Assembly: GCF_002994745.2 (NCBI RefSeq) | Contig: NC_037094.1 | Span: 62,928,139-62,992,138, forward strand | From: Rosa chinensis | Lineage: Eukaryota; Streptophyta; Magnoliopsida; Rosales; Rosaceae | Direction of reading: 5' to 3' | DNA length: 64,000 nt | Shown: in pieces, positions 34,425 through 44,968 of the stretch | Position numbering within the stretch: the stretch's first letter is position 1 | Layout: the number at the start of each line of letters is the position of its first letter | Translations under genes and position numbers: made by a program | Notes under the pieces: generated by a model | What the model saw: only the letters and a program-made list of their open reading frames with translations | Told to the model about the DNA's origin: nothing | Database searches by the model: none

Positions 34425-34998
34425 GTGGTGGCTGGACTCTGGAGGCTTGGAACTTGGGGTCTGCGTCTGGGTTTGGTCAAACTCCGGAGTCAGAGGCTCG
34501 GTCTTGAAGTCTGATTGTCATTGGGTGTTGGAAACAATACCATTGTTAAGGAACGTTAATTAATACGATATTTTGGACTCTAAAGTCCTATTTTAAAGTC
34601 TCAAACTCTCAGTACACTTATATTTAAGTTCGTACTTAAGATGTTTTGAGAGTAGTTTACCTTTCCTATCAGCCATCAATTTGGGACAACAATAGAACAA
34701 AGGTGCAAGGAACAAATAACTATCGAATTTAAGTGTTATGACCGAAAATTGGGTTCATATGACAATAAGAAAAACTCAGTTCTTGGGAGGGTACATTATA
34801 AATAACTCCATTCTGAATCAAATCTGAAATCTCTCTCGATCAGTTATTGGGACTGTTATTTTTTGTTTTAAATAATGTCATAGAAGATAGTCAAATTCTT
34901 GTGAAATTTAAATCTGTAGGTTGTCATTGCTCCATTCCATATTTTCCATTTGATAATGAATTTGCATAACTTCTCTAGTTTCTTATCTCATGTTGCAG
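34425..34998. other. Spacer between the Copia element and DnaJ copy B
   Basis: The first ~120 bases are GC-richer and continue the Copia target site. The rest is AT-rich and ends in the acceptor TGTTGCAG of the first recognisable exon of DnaJ copy B. No coding exon is seen here, so the J-domain exons are not in this window. Confidence 0.4.
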
Positions 34999-35114
34999 AT
35001 GGGCGTGGCTATCCACTAAAGGCCAAGACAAAAGTGTGTCCTATTTGCAGAGGTATTGGTAGAGTAGGTGTTCGGGACATCATTGAGTATAAAATAAATG
35101 CAAATTTGGTGTAT

Positions 35115-37277
35115 GATGTCTCCTACTCCCAAGATTAGGAGGTCAAGTTTTAGTAAAGGGGAAAAGTATGAGTATCGTATCCAAGGGATTGAGTAACTCT
35201 ACCCTAGCTAGATAACCGTGAAAATAAACCTAGAAAACACATGTAAAGTCTACCTTTTTACAAGTTCACAACCTTAGCCCTTTGGAAGCTAAAGATCATG
35301 AGGATGGTATTAACAATTGTGGTAGTGAGCGGCTTGGTTAATTTTAATTTGGATAAGGAAAATTAAATGCATAAAAATGTAGAGACTAAATCAATGAGAA
35401 GAATAGAGACTTAGGCATCGCACCTAACCTTACTCATGCACAAAATGTAACCCAAGATTAATGTAATAACATGGTTTGATAAATTTCCCCTTAGTGCTTT
35501 GATGAAGCTACTAAGAAACCAACTAGTCATGCAATTTAACAATCTCTTCCGAAGCAAAGCTAAATTACACAACCTTTATACCATTCAAATCTTCCGGATC
35601 CAAAATGGCCTATGGTGTCGTGAGCCTAAATTCTTCTAGAACCTAAACTCACAACATCATGCTTTAATTTCAAGGTATGAAATTCAAGCAACTTAGTTCC
35701 TCCCGTAGGAATAAGCTAAGCCACCACCTATTCAGCTACACATGCTCAAGTAATCAAGAGTTTATCAAGTTCATGTTTTCGATTCATTAATTTTCTAAAG
35801 CATGCTTCTAGGTGATAAATCTATAAGCACACTTAGGATACATGAAAGTATAGTAGCCAAAAAATTTGAAACATGCATAAACATCAAACCACATGAAAAT
35901 TTACATTATTTGCACATAAGTTGGCTAGGGTTAGCCCTAGCCTCAAATCCAATTACTCACAACACATGTTATTACAAATACAAGCCATGAACATCAAATT
36001 AAAGAGACAAGGAGAGAAAAAGAGAAGAACTACCCAACCTCCCACCTAGCTCTTAAAGATGTCAAATGATAGAGAATTGCTCCAAGGTATGGGATTTTCG
36101 GTTTCTACAACCCAAAACACCATACCCATCCACAAAGATCAAGAACAAGGAAGAACAAGGGCTTGGATATGTGAAAGAAAGTGTTGTGATTGATTTAGAG
36201 TGTGTAGTAACTTCGGTTTTGGTGAAACTCAAGTGCCTACACACCTATTTCTCACACAAACTCAAAGAACTATGTACAAGGTATGAAAAACTAACCTAAA
36301 ACTAGATAAAAGAGAGATTTTGATGCTCCAAAATGAGAGAGCCAAGGGGGTGCACGGTTTTGGGGAGAGAGGAAGGGCTATTTAAAGGCCAAAACAATTC
36401 AAATTAAGGGTGGAGATCAAAAGAAATGAAGGGCTAGATGTGATTGACAAATGTGTAAGCACAAAATGTATATCTAGTCTTTGACTTCATATAGAAATGA
36501 CCTAGGAAGCCTATAGATATTTTGATGGAGGAGAAAAGTTAAGGGTAGAAGGGTCATTGTGTAGGGGAACAAGGTAATAAATGGGAGACAAAGGTGTAAG
36601 GTGTAAGAATTGGACCACTTGTCATCTTTCAACTTTTGTATTTCAAAATAACCTAGACCTAAAGTCTTCCCACCTAAAGTCTCTAACCCTAATCAGCTCT
36701 TTCCTGTCCTCCACACATGTTTTCGGCCGGCCAACTCGGCCGGAAATGTCCGGAATCCGGCGTTGACCACCGTTGACCCATTTTTTGTCCGTTTGCGCAC
36801 TTTCTTCTCTTTTCTTCCTTCAATTGAATCTCCACCGAAAGTTCAGAATTGGCCTTTGACTTCTTCATACCAAATGTTCCTCCATGAGTGTAGATCATCC
36901 AGGTAAAATTTTAGAGCTTCGTTCGTCGTGATTTGGCCGGAAATTCTGCCGGTATCAGTACAGGTCCGGTTTTGCAGTTTTCATCTTTTAGTCAGAAATT
37001 TGTGCCGATCGTTTGATGTCTAGAATGGATCTGGAAAGTTTCAACTCATTTGAAGTTCATTTGTTCAGTCTTCCGCTCCTCCTTCCTTGCCTAGCTCGGT
37101 TTCTCCTAGCCGGAGTAGGAAAATGTGCTAAGATTGACTTTTTAATGCATTTCCAAGCTTCTCCATCATTTCCTAGCATGATAAGGAAAACATAATAAAT
37201 ATATATAAATAAATACAAAGGTTAAGCAAAAATGCAAGATTAGGGGAATAATTACTAGGTAATTATGGACCTAACAG
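35115..37277. repeat. LTR-type non-coding repeat inside intron 1 of DnaJ copy B
   Basis: A gene-free insert of about 2.1 kb between exon donor 35064 and acceptor 37432. It opens near TGATGTCTCCTACTCCC and closes near GGACCTAACA. Its first part (GAGTATCGTATCCAAGGGATTG) resembles the start of the 13245-14630 block. TG...CA ends are plausible, but I found no matching target duplication, so borders are approximate. Confidence 0.4.
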
Positions 37278-38145
37278 TAGGTTTTGAAGATCCACACTCA
37301 GGATGTTTATGGGATATTTCTTTGGAAGGAGTTGATTTGTGAGGACAGTTTCATTTCTTTGGTCTTCTAGACATATGACAAATGATTAAATCTTTATAAT
37401 CAGTGTCTGATATTGTTCAAATTTTCTGCCAGGTTACAATTCCTCCGTTCACATCAACATGCAGTACTTGTAAAGGGTCAGGCCAAATAATCAAGGTATA
37501 ATGTGAACTCCAGTAAATAACTCCACTGATCTTGATTGCTCCCTCCAGATTATATGATTGGCATTTAATTTATCTGATGCAGGAACATTGTATGTCATGT
37601 GGAGGATTAGGGATAGTTGAAGGTGCAAGAGAGGTTGAAGTTACCATCCCAGCAGGTTGGTATAGTTTTTCCATTTTGATGAGAGGAGTACGTAGCATAA
37701 GTTTTTGGTGATGTAGACAGTCAGATGTGTGTTAATAACTATCATTTGGCTCTAGAAAATCTTGTGATGTATGTTACAAGTTCAAGGAATACATGTTCAG
37801 AGAATCGTGAGGACTATATTGAGTTTATAAGAAAGAAGCTTATCTTGTTTGGGTCATGTTTCATAATATTAGCCTCACTCTTTCCTTCAATTTATTCTCC
37901 CAGTGACAAATACAGCCACTATCTGCATGTTTCTCATGGATTTGAGGTCTGACATAACAATATCTTTGAAAATTGTTGAGTGATAAAATTTCTAGATAAG
38001 CATACTGAGTGCTGCACTTGAAACTTGGTGCCCCGTAGGTTTCAAAGACGGTAAACTTGAGTCGTTAGAAGATGCTTCTGTTTGAAGGATAATGCAGCTT
38101 TAATGTCCAGAAATCATCATATAAAAACAAAAGTGTATTTATGTG

Positions 38146-38968
38146 GGATCCGGCTCCTCTAAAGTGAGCAAATCATGAATTTTATAAAATTCATAAAATC
38201 TCCAACCTCGATGTAATCTAATGGTTAGAAAGATATCCACGTCAGTTAACATAAATATCAAATTCTTTTTTCACATTTTCTTTCCAAAAGAAATTATGAT
38301 TCACATTAACATAAATTCTATGTTTTTTCTTTTAGAAAATAAATTGCAGTCATTGATCTCATCTGATTAACTTTTATCTTTTGGCCTATTTTCACGAACT
38401 GCATCCAACCCCAGAAAAGAGAGTGAATGAATGTTGAACCTAATTTCTTTTCACTCTCACTACGATTGGTGCTTTGCATCCCTACTTTTTTTTTTTTAAT
38501 TGATGATGGGTTTCTAATTGCCATGTATAATTGTTGGTTTTGGGGAAGCATTCGATCCCTAATTTATATTTTTGTGTATCATCTGTTGGCTGCATGCAAG
38601 AGTCTTAATGTGTGGAGTATGAAGGTTTGAGAAGAGAATTGCAAATGTTATTTAGTTTTTATTCACCCATGACCATGGATCTCCCTAGTTTTTCTGTTTT
38701 GAGAAATCCATTGATACGTAGATACAGAAACACAGGGAGCAAAAGATGAAGATTGAATTGGCCAAAAAATAAAAATTAATTAAATAAGTTTTTTTTTAAT
38801 CAAATTAAATAAGATTAACGTAAAAAACAAAATTTCTTCCAAAAAAAAGTTAAAAAAAGAATTCTAAGTGACGTGGATATCTTTCTAGCCATTAGATTAC
38901 ATTGAGGTTGGAGATTTTATGAACTTCACGTAACTTCATGACTTACTCACTTTAGAGGAGCCGAATCC
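38146..38968. mobile_element. MULE-type MITE, 823 bp, in intron 3 of DnaJ copy B
   Basis: The inverted repeats are about 100 bp and start GGATCCGGCTCCTCTAAAGT at the left and GGATTCGGCTCCTCTAAAGT at the right (minus strand). An exact 9-bp duplication ATTTATGTG flanks it at 38137-38145 and 38969-38977. There is no coding capacity. The right end is only 33 bp from the exon acceptor at 39000-39001. Confidence 0.9.
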
Positions 38969-39619
38969 ATTTATGTGACTCTCCTGTCTTAAATGGACTA
39001 GCTGTGGATTCTGGAGATACAATCCGCGTACCAAAGGCTGGGAATAGTGGGCCACGGGGAAGTCAGCCAGGCTGGTTATACATTAATAAGCTAAAGGTTA
39101 TACTCCTACTTTTTTCCCTTCTAATATTATATTCTCTCTTTAAGTTCCTATGCAGATTTGTGAGATTCCATCACAATTAGTGTCGACAGTTATAAAACTT
39201 TGTTGATAAGGTTTATGGATCAACGTTTAAGAGAGAGAAAACCCTCATTTTTCTTTGCTGTACTATGGCATTGTTTGGTCTGATTTTTAACTTATTGCTA
39301 TGCATGTACATTATGGCATGTTTTAAAAGGTCTGAATGTTATGGAGAACTTAATTTTCCCCTTATGCCCACCCAAAAGAAGAGAACAAGCTGGAATTGCA
39401 TGCAAAACAAGTCTAACATATCATCCAAGCTGGAAGATACATATGATTAAAGCGATAATAAATGAACTTGATCAAGTGGAAGACTTGCTTTCACTGTTCT
39501 GATGTAGAGACTTATGATTGGGAACCTGCTGTGCCTTCTCAAATTCCCTTGTTTTTTGAGATGTAGGTTGCTGAAGATCCTGTTTTTGCTAGAGATGGTG
39601 CAGATGTTTATGTGGACTA

Positions 39620-40132
39620 TGTTGGTTTGTGGCTTAAATTAATAAGCCCATCAATTATCTTTTGGACTAGGCCCACATGATTAACCTAATTCTATTAGGT
39701 TTTGGAATATGTCTCATGCACATATAAATATATGCTTTCTGTCACCAATTAAGGTGTGAGAGAGAAAAGAAAAAGCCGCAACTTAGGGTTATTGAGAAGT
39801 AGCCGCAGTTTTGGGGTTCTATAGAAAATTACCTTTTGCCTTGTTACTTTTGTTCTTGTGAGCGACAATATATATTTGAGGTAGTTGTTCTTCTATTTGG
39901 TCTTTCTCTTTCCGTGAGTGTATTCGGGTGTAATTGGGTTTTGGATTTGAGTGCTAAACACTTTGTAATCTCCTTTTGATATTAGTGGAATCTCCTTACC
40001 GTTTCCGCCCGTGGATGTAACCCTTTGATTTTGGGGTGAACCACGTAAATCTTTGGTTTTCTGGATTTTTTCTATTAATTTATCTTTTCATATTTCTGAT
40101 ACTTCATACCTGTTTGACGCTTCCGCACAACA
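39620..40132. mobile_element. Solo Copia-type LTR, 513 bp, inside a DnaJ exon
   Basis: It begins TGTTGGTTTGTGGC and ends CCGCACAACA. The flanks GACTA (39615-39619) and GACTC (40133-40137) are a 5-bp target duplication with one change. The interior has the promoter/poly(A)-type text of Copia LTRs (TTTGTAATCTCC...GTGGAATCTCC...CCCGTGGATGTA). Reading through from the DnaJ frame meets TGA after about 23 codons. Confidence 0.85.
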
Positions 40133-40206
40133 GACTCTAATATCAGCTTTACTCAAGTGAGACTGATTTCTTGCATGTACATGACTTATAGTTACCTTGA
40201 TTCCAT

Positions 40207-40745
40207 ATGAGGAGATATACTAATTTGGCAGCTTCTGGTGCTTTTTACTTGGTACCATATCATATCATGTGCTTTTTCCTTTCTCCCTTTTAAACTTGCT
40301 CGATCCTTTTGAGTCATATTTTTTGAACATGTTTCATTTAATCTAAGCAAACACTTGCTAAATATACACATTAGAAAGTACCCTTCTAAGCAATAAAAGC
40401 TACGTTAGGCAGTTTTGACTTCTTTCTTCCCAGGATTATATATTGTCATTTTTTGTACACAGGAGCGGACCATATGTGTTCTACTGGATGTTTGTTTCAG
40501 AAGTGATAGGATTTCTGAATTCTATTCATGTTATTTCACTATACATCTTGCATTATTTATGATAGCTCAAACATAGTAAAGGTGGAATGCGATTACTTTT
40601 AACTGTTTTTTTTTAAGTAACTTTTGGAAGATGATTTTCTAGGGCATTTGGGCTCAGATTAGGATATCAGACTGTTTTTTGTCTCCTTGTACGAGGGTTA
40701 ATCAGATAATACGTTATGACAGATCATATGCAATTCAAATAGTGT
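40207..40745 (+). repeat. Intron segment duplicated from window start (copy B end)
   Basis: Near-identical to positions 1-535. The match ends at GTGACAT, after which copy B runs into repeat DNA instead of the rest of the intron and the AILGG exon. The offset between copies is about 40.2 kb. Confidence 0.9.
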
Positions 40746-40862
40746 GACATGTGTTACTTTAGTTATTCACGTAGCACTCAAGCATTACTTTAGTTACCTA
40801 CATCAATTCTGATTCCTTCGTGTGTTAATAAATGCAAGAATACTTTTACCCGGAATCATTCC

Positions 40863-43426
40863 TGACAAGACCCGCCCCGAATTCCACCCTGGAATCCGAA
40901 GTGGCCCTGCGGGACCCACCTTTAAAGGAGATTTACCAAAAATTTCGGCATAACCTCCCTTAAAAATGGGTAACCCAAAATCCTGTTGAAAGCTAATAAT
41001 TCACTTCTAATAATCCAACCATAACTCCTGGAGCCACCCTGCTCCCAAATTCATCCAAACCATCTCAAAGTTAAAAACATTAAACATAATCTCCAAAGGG
41101 TATAAGTTACTACAATCACCAAAGTTAGGTCATAGACCCCAAATATAATACATCAAAGTTGGGTCACACATCCCTTAGTAATCAGAGCATTCTAGGAATA
41201 TAAATAGACAAGGAATACAGTAGGTTAACCAGGTAACCTACAGAAGGTGATGGCGGAAGCAGGTGCGGTCACTATGGCTCACACTCGTACACCGAGCAAC
41301 AGTACTGCAATCTGGGCATTTGAAACCGAAGGGCCCAGGGAAAAGTATATAAAAACGTTAGCGTGAGTGGACAAAAATAAATAATTGAAAGAAAAAGGGT
41401 TTTATACTTTTCCACAATTATCTCAATAAAACTCCCGATGCATGCAATAATTAAGAAAAGACCGACTAGCCCCGCTAGTCAAGAACAACAACAAAGAATA
41501 TGGGGAAAATGGGTTCACCATACGGGAATGGAGCCCCTCAGGCTCAACCTACCCTCGACTGCCACTCACACATAGATTGTGCAAGGAGGAGAACTAATAA
41601 CCTCAACTTCCATTCACACATAGATTGTGTGAGGAGGAGAATATCACCTCGACTACCACCCACGTGAGGAGGAGAAAGCTACCTCACTGCCACTCACAAA
41701 CACAAAGTAAGTGAGGAGGAGACCTATTCACATGACCCGCGTATGGTGAGGAAGAAGATCGTAGAAAGCCAATAAATCTGTATAGTTTCCCCACATATCT
41801 CACGAAATAAGAATCCAAGTGTATAAAGACGTGACCCCGCACGCCAAGATCATCTCAAGTTCTAAAATAAGTAGGGTATAAAGAAGTATAAAGTTTTGCT
41901 TCCTCGAATTCTTATTTCGTAAATCTCTTACAAAGCTCCAAGAGCTGAATATAAATATAAAATTAATAGTATAAATTTCCGAATCCGCATAAAACAAAAT
42001 CCTCAAATCGAGCATAACGAATCTTAATTCAAAAGTTCAAACCAATAAAACATTCAATAATCCAAACCAAAATAAAATGCTCGATAAATAAGTTGATAAA
42101 TCAATAACTTAAAACTTGCGGAATTTAATTTGCATGCATCAATTAAAATCAAAGGTCCACTCACGATATACGGCTAACGTGGTATCCAAGCGTAAGGATC
42201 CTCGTCGAGCGATAGGTCGGTATCACGTCCTGTACACAATTATAATCTGTAAACAACAAATTGCTAAATATTTACGATAATCAATAATTAAATCTCAAAA
42301 CCCAAAACCTCAACTTCTCCAATCCTCTTCCACACCCAATCAAACTTCACCATTAATATCCATCCGTCGATTGATGTATTCCATATCGGAACAAGGGAAA
42401 TCCGAAGGTCGGATTCCCACAATTCAACAACCGAAACTCCCAAACTTCGGAAATTCACAAACAATTCCAAACTCCTCCAAAATTCACCAAACTTCACATA
42501 CAAGCTCTATGATAATTATAGAATTTAACTAGCCAGAAATTGAAATTAAAAAGCTACCCTAGCCGCCGTTACAGCCGCCCACAGTGGCGGCGCCGCCGCC
42601 ACTGCCACCAACTCCAATGGACACCAAAATTTGACAGTAGCACCTCCTCAACACACTGATTCAACTTCTCAACTACAACATTCCCAAATAACAATTAAAA
42701 ACGGCCGAAATCGATCAATGAACAAAAACCCAGAAATCCTCAAGAACCCTAGAATTTCAATTCGTCGATTCGGCATCTACACAACAAATCGTGATACAAG
42801 GCCATAGGGGAAATGATCAGTGATGAAAACCGAACCTTCGACGGCGAGATGGGGACCGGAGGTGGTTGGAATCGCCGGAAATCGGCAAAAACTTCAAACT
42901 GCAGCCGGAGGGAATTTGGCTTCGATCCGAGCTTTTCCGGTCAAATCGTCGAAAACTACCTCCACAGACGTGACAAGGGGAAGAAACCGAGCTTGGGGGT
43001 GGCCGGATTGTGCCCTGGGTCGGCCGGAGGAGGAAGCAACCGGAGGTGGACGAGATCGGGCCGAGAGGGGAGAAAGGGTCGGGGAGAGAGAAAAAGGAGA
43101 CTTACCCGGTTGGGGTAGATTTCTGAAAATAGAAATCTACCAACAGTAAATTTCCATTTATATATACAACTTACCATGAACAGTAAATTCCACATTTTTG
43201 CCATAACTTTCGCATACGAACTCCGATTTTTACGCACTACATATGCACGCGCTCGGTTTAACGTCCCCAACAACTTTCATGAAGGAAATTTTCTCAAATT
43301 TTGACCCGAACAAAAAGTCGACTTTTAGTGCCACTAAACGTACTGAAACGATAGTAAAAGTGAAAATAAAAGTCGTTTACCGTCCAAATGACTAGTAAAC
43401 TGGTAATTGAGATACGGGTCGTTACA
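40863..43426 (-). repeat. Array LTR 1 (2564 bp, terminal 3' LTR)
   Basis: Bordered on the left by target duplication ATTCC and on the right by the polypurine tract of unit 1. It has one T fewer than the others in the run at about 43194. Plus-strand open frames near 42813-43149 recur in every LTR and are not genes. Confidence 0.92.
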
Positions 43427-43440
43427 ATCTCCCCTCCTTA
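43427..43440 (-). promoter_or_regulatory. Polypurine tract of array unit 1 (same in units 2 and 3)
   Basis: The minus strand reads AAGGAGGGGAGAT immediately before the LTR start TGTAACGACC. Equivalent tracts begin at 47533 and 51640. This is the plus-strand primer of reverse transcription. Confidence 0.85.
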
Positions 43441-43485
43441 TAAAAATTTCGTCCTCGAAATTTACACGAACGACTAAAGGCTTAA

Positions 43486-44751
43486 CTAAACCAACTCTAT
43501 TGAATACCATCCCCCGGTGAAACAATATAAGAGAAATAAATAACTCAAGATTAGGAATATCGTACCGTCGGTAGTACCTAGAGGAACGTGATCCTCTCGC
43601 TGAACCATGGCATGAAGTCTTGTTTGTGTCGCTGGACGTCCACGACGACCACTACTCCGTTGAGTGCCGCCCCTGGCAGAACTGGTGGAAGTGTCGCCCT
43701 TGGTTGAATTAGTGTGAGTGCCGCTAGATAACCCTCCTGATGCATGACTAGAACCTTGACCGACGTTTGGAGTAGCGTCCTGAGTCAATGTAGGGCAATC
43801 CCTTCTATAATGACCCTGCTGTCCGCACTGATAGCACGTCACATCTCTCGTTTGATGCTGGGAACGATCCCTCCAAGTATGGAATCCCTCTGAGGTACCA
43901 CCGTACTGACCTGTGCTGACACTGAACTGCCAGTCAGACTGTCCACCTCCCACATTAAGTCCTCCAAAATCCGGTAAGGTGGTCGAGTCTGAACTGACAA
44001 ATCTACTACCTCCAGAAGATCCTGAACCAGAAGTGGAAGCAGCCCTCTTAGATGGACCCTGGCTAGGGCCGCCAGAATCCCTAGGGTGAAATCCAGCAGG
44101 TGAGTCTGACTCAATGTCCATGGCATAAGATATCGCCTCAGCAAAGCTACGGTACGGTGTGCCTAACATCTTATCCTTAAACTTTCCTCCAAGTCCCAAG
44201 ACAAATCTACGAATCTTACTTTGCTCAGTACGAACCAAATCCGGCACATGATGGGCCAAAGAGAGAAACTCCTGCTCAAACTCCAACACTGACTGCTCAT
44301 CCCTCTTCACCAAGCTCAAGAACTGGTCTTGCATCCGATTAAGGTGGGCATCACTAAAGTACCGTCCACAGAAATGGGCCTTGAACATATCCCACGTCAT
44401 CGGGCCAGCATTTGCAGGGTCATTGACAACACCAGTCCACCAATGCCAGGCGGTATCCTCCAGGAACTGCACCGCCAAATTAACCTTCCTGTCCTCTGGG
44501 AGCTCCATCTGGGAGAACACTCTCTCCATCCTATCAAGCCACCGCTGAGCCTCTACAGGTGATGTGGCGGAAGCAAAAGTCTGAGCCCCGTTTCTCTTAG
44601 CACGCTCCACAGTATAGTCAGTGCGTGAACCGGGGAGTACGGCAGCAAACTGCTGAAAGAACTGTCCAAACGCATCTGCAAGATTCTGCGGTGTATCTCC
44701 CCCATCATCAACAGGAGGGGTTTCCTCACGTCTTCGGCGTCTAGGAGGCAT
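43486..44751 (-). CDS. Gypsy gag, array unit 1
   Basis: A 421-residue gag from MPPRRRRREE (an upstream in-frame Met exists at 44778). Residues ~75-205 match the plant retrotransposon gag domain (AQRWLDRMERVFSQMELPED, then WHWWTGVVND and FLSLVKRDEQSVLEFEQEF). A Ser/Gly-rich linker follows, then one CCHC knuckle CYQCGQQGHYRRDCP near residue 310. The gag would package element RNA into particles. After the usual gag tail (RLHAMVQREDHVPLG) the frame ends in a short hydrophobic stretch and a stop where protease should begin, so pol has been deleted. The frame itself is intact and could be translated. Confidence 0.88.
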   Translation of the reverse strand: MPPRRRRREETPPVDDGGDTPQNLADAFGQFFQQFAAVLPGSRTDYTVERAKRNGAQTFASATSPVEAQRWLDRMERVFSQMELPEDRKVNLAVQFLEDTAWHWWTGVVNDPANAGPMTWDMFKAHFCGRYFSDAHLNRMQDQFLSLVKRDEQSVLEFEQEFLSLAHHVPDLVRTEQSKIRRFVLGLGGKFKDKMLGTPYRSFAEAISYAMDIESDSPAGFHPRDSGGPSQGPSKRAASTSGSGSSGGSRFVSSDSTTLPDFGGLNVGGGQSDWQFSVSTGQYGGTSEGFHTWRDRSQHQTRDVTCYQCGQQGHYRRDCPTLTQDATPNVGQGSSHASGGLSSGTHTNSTKGDTSTSSARGGTQRSSGRRGRPATQTRLHAMVQREDHVPLGTTDGTIFLILSYLFLLYCFTGGWYSIELV

Positions 44752-44954
44752 AGCACCTGATGAAGAGAAGGAAAACAAGGCTCAAGGATTAGGATATTAA
44801 CCTATCTACTTTACATGCATAATGAACACACTAGCACCGAAGAGTATACGATGGGGATCCGCCGCGGTCGGGCCATCACTCGGGAGGTACTAGGCGCCAC
44901 TAAGCATATAAGGTAGTAGGAAATAAGGAAGTCTACAGAACCTAACAACCTAAT

Positions 44955-44966
44955 GCTCTGATACCA
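44955..44966 (-). promoter_or_regulatory. Primer-binding site, array unit 1 (tRNA-Met)
   Basis: The minus strand reads TGGTATCAGAGC two bases after the end of LTR 2, which acts as the 5' LTR of unit 1. Confidence 0.9.
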
Positions 44967-44968
44967 AC

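Larger units (their letters stand above)
34999..40156 (+). pseudogene. ATJ1-like DnaJ copy B, partial and interrupted
   Basis: Exons are 34999-35063 (ends CPICRGIGR), 37433-37495 (VTIPPFTSTCSTCKGSGQII), 37583-37655 (CMSCGGLGIVEG), 39002-39096 (VDSGDTIRVPKAG), 39567-39619 (VAEDPVFARDGADVYVD) and 40133-40156 (DSNISFTQ). They encode three of the four zinc-finger CxxCxGxG repeats and the first part of the C-terminal domain, in the order expected just upstream of the exons of copy A. Splice phases agree. The last two pieces are one exon split by a 513-bp solo LTR that brings an in-frame stop. Exon 39002-39096 also reads LYINKLK, where one extra residue seems inserted. J-domain exons and the 3' exons are absent. 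Other insertions lie in introns 1 and 3. I call it a broken duplicate; unread exons beyond 64 kb cannot be excluded. Confidence 0.8.

Noticed and set aside
42813..43149. Overlapping plus-strand frames of 101 and 109 codons, repeated in each array LTR
   Set aside because: They lie in the LTRs on the strand opposite to gag, have low-complexity Arg/Gly/Glu composition and no family motifs.
44955..44966. tRNA gene suggested by GCTCTGATACCA
   Set aside because: Only the 12-nt primer-binding complement is present, with no cloverleaf or A/B boxes.
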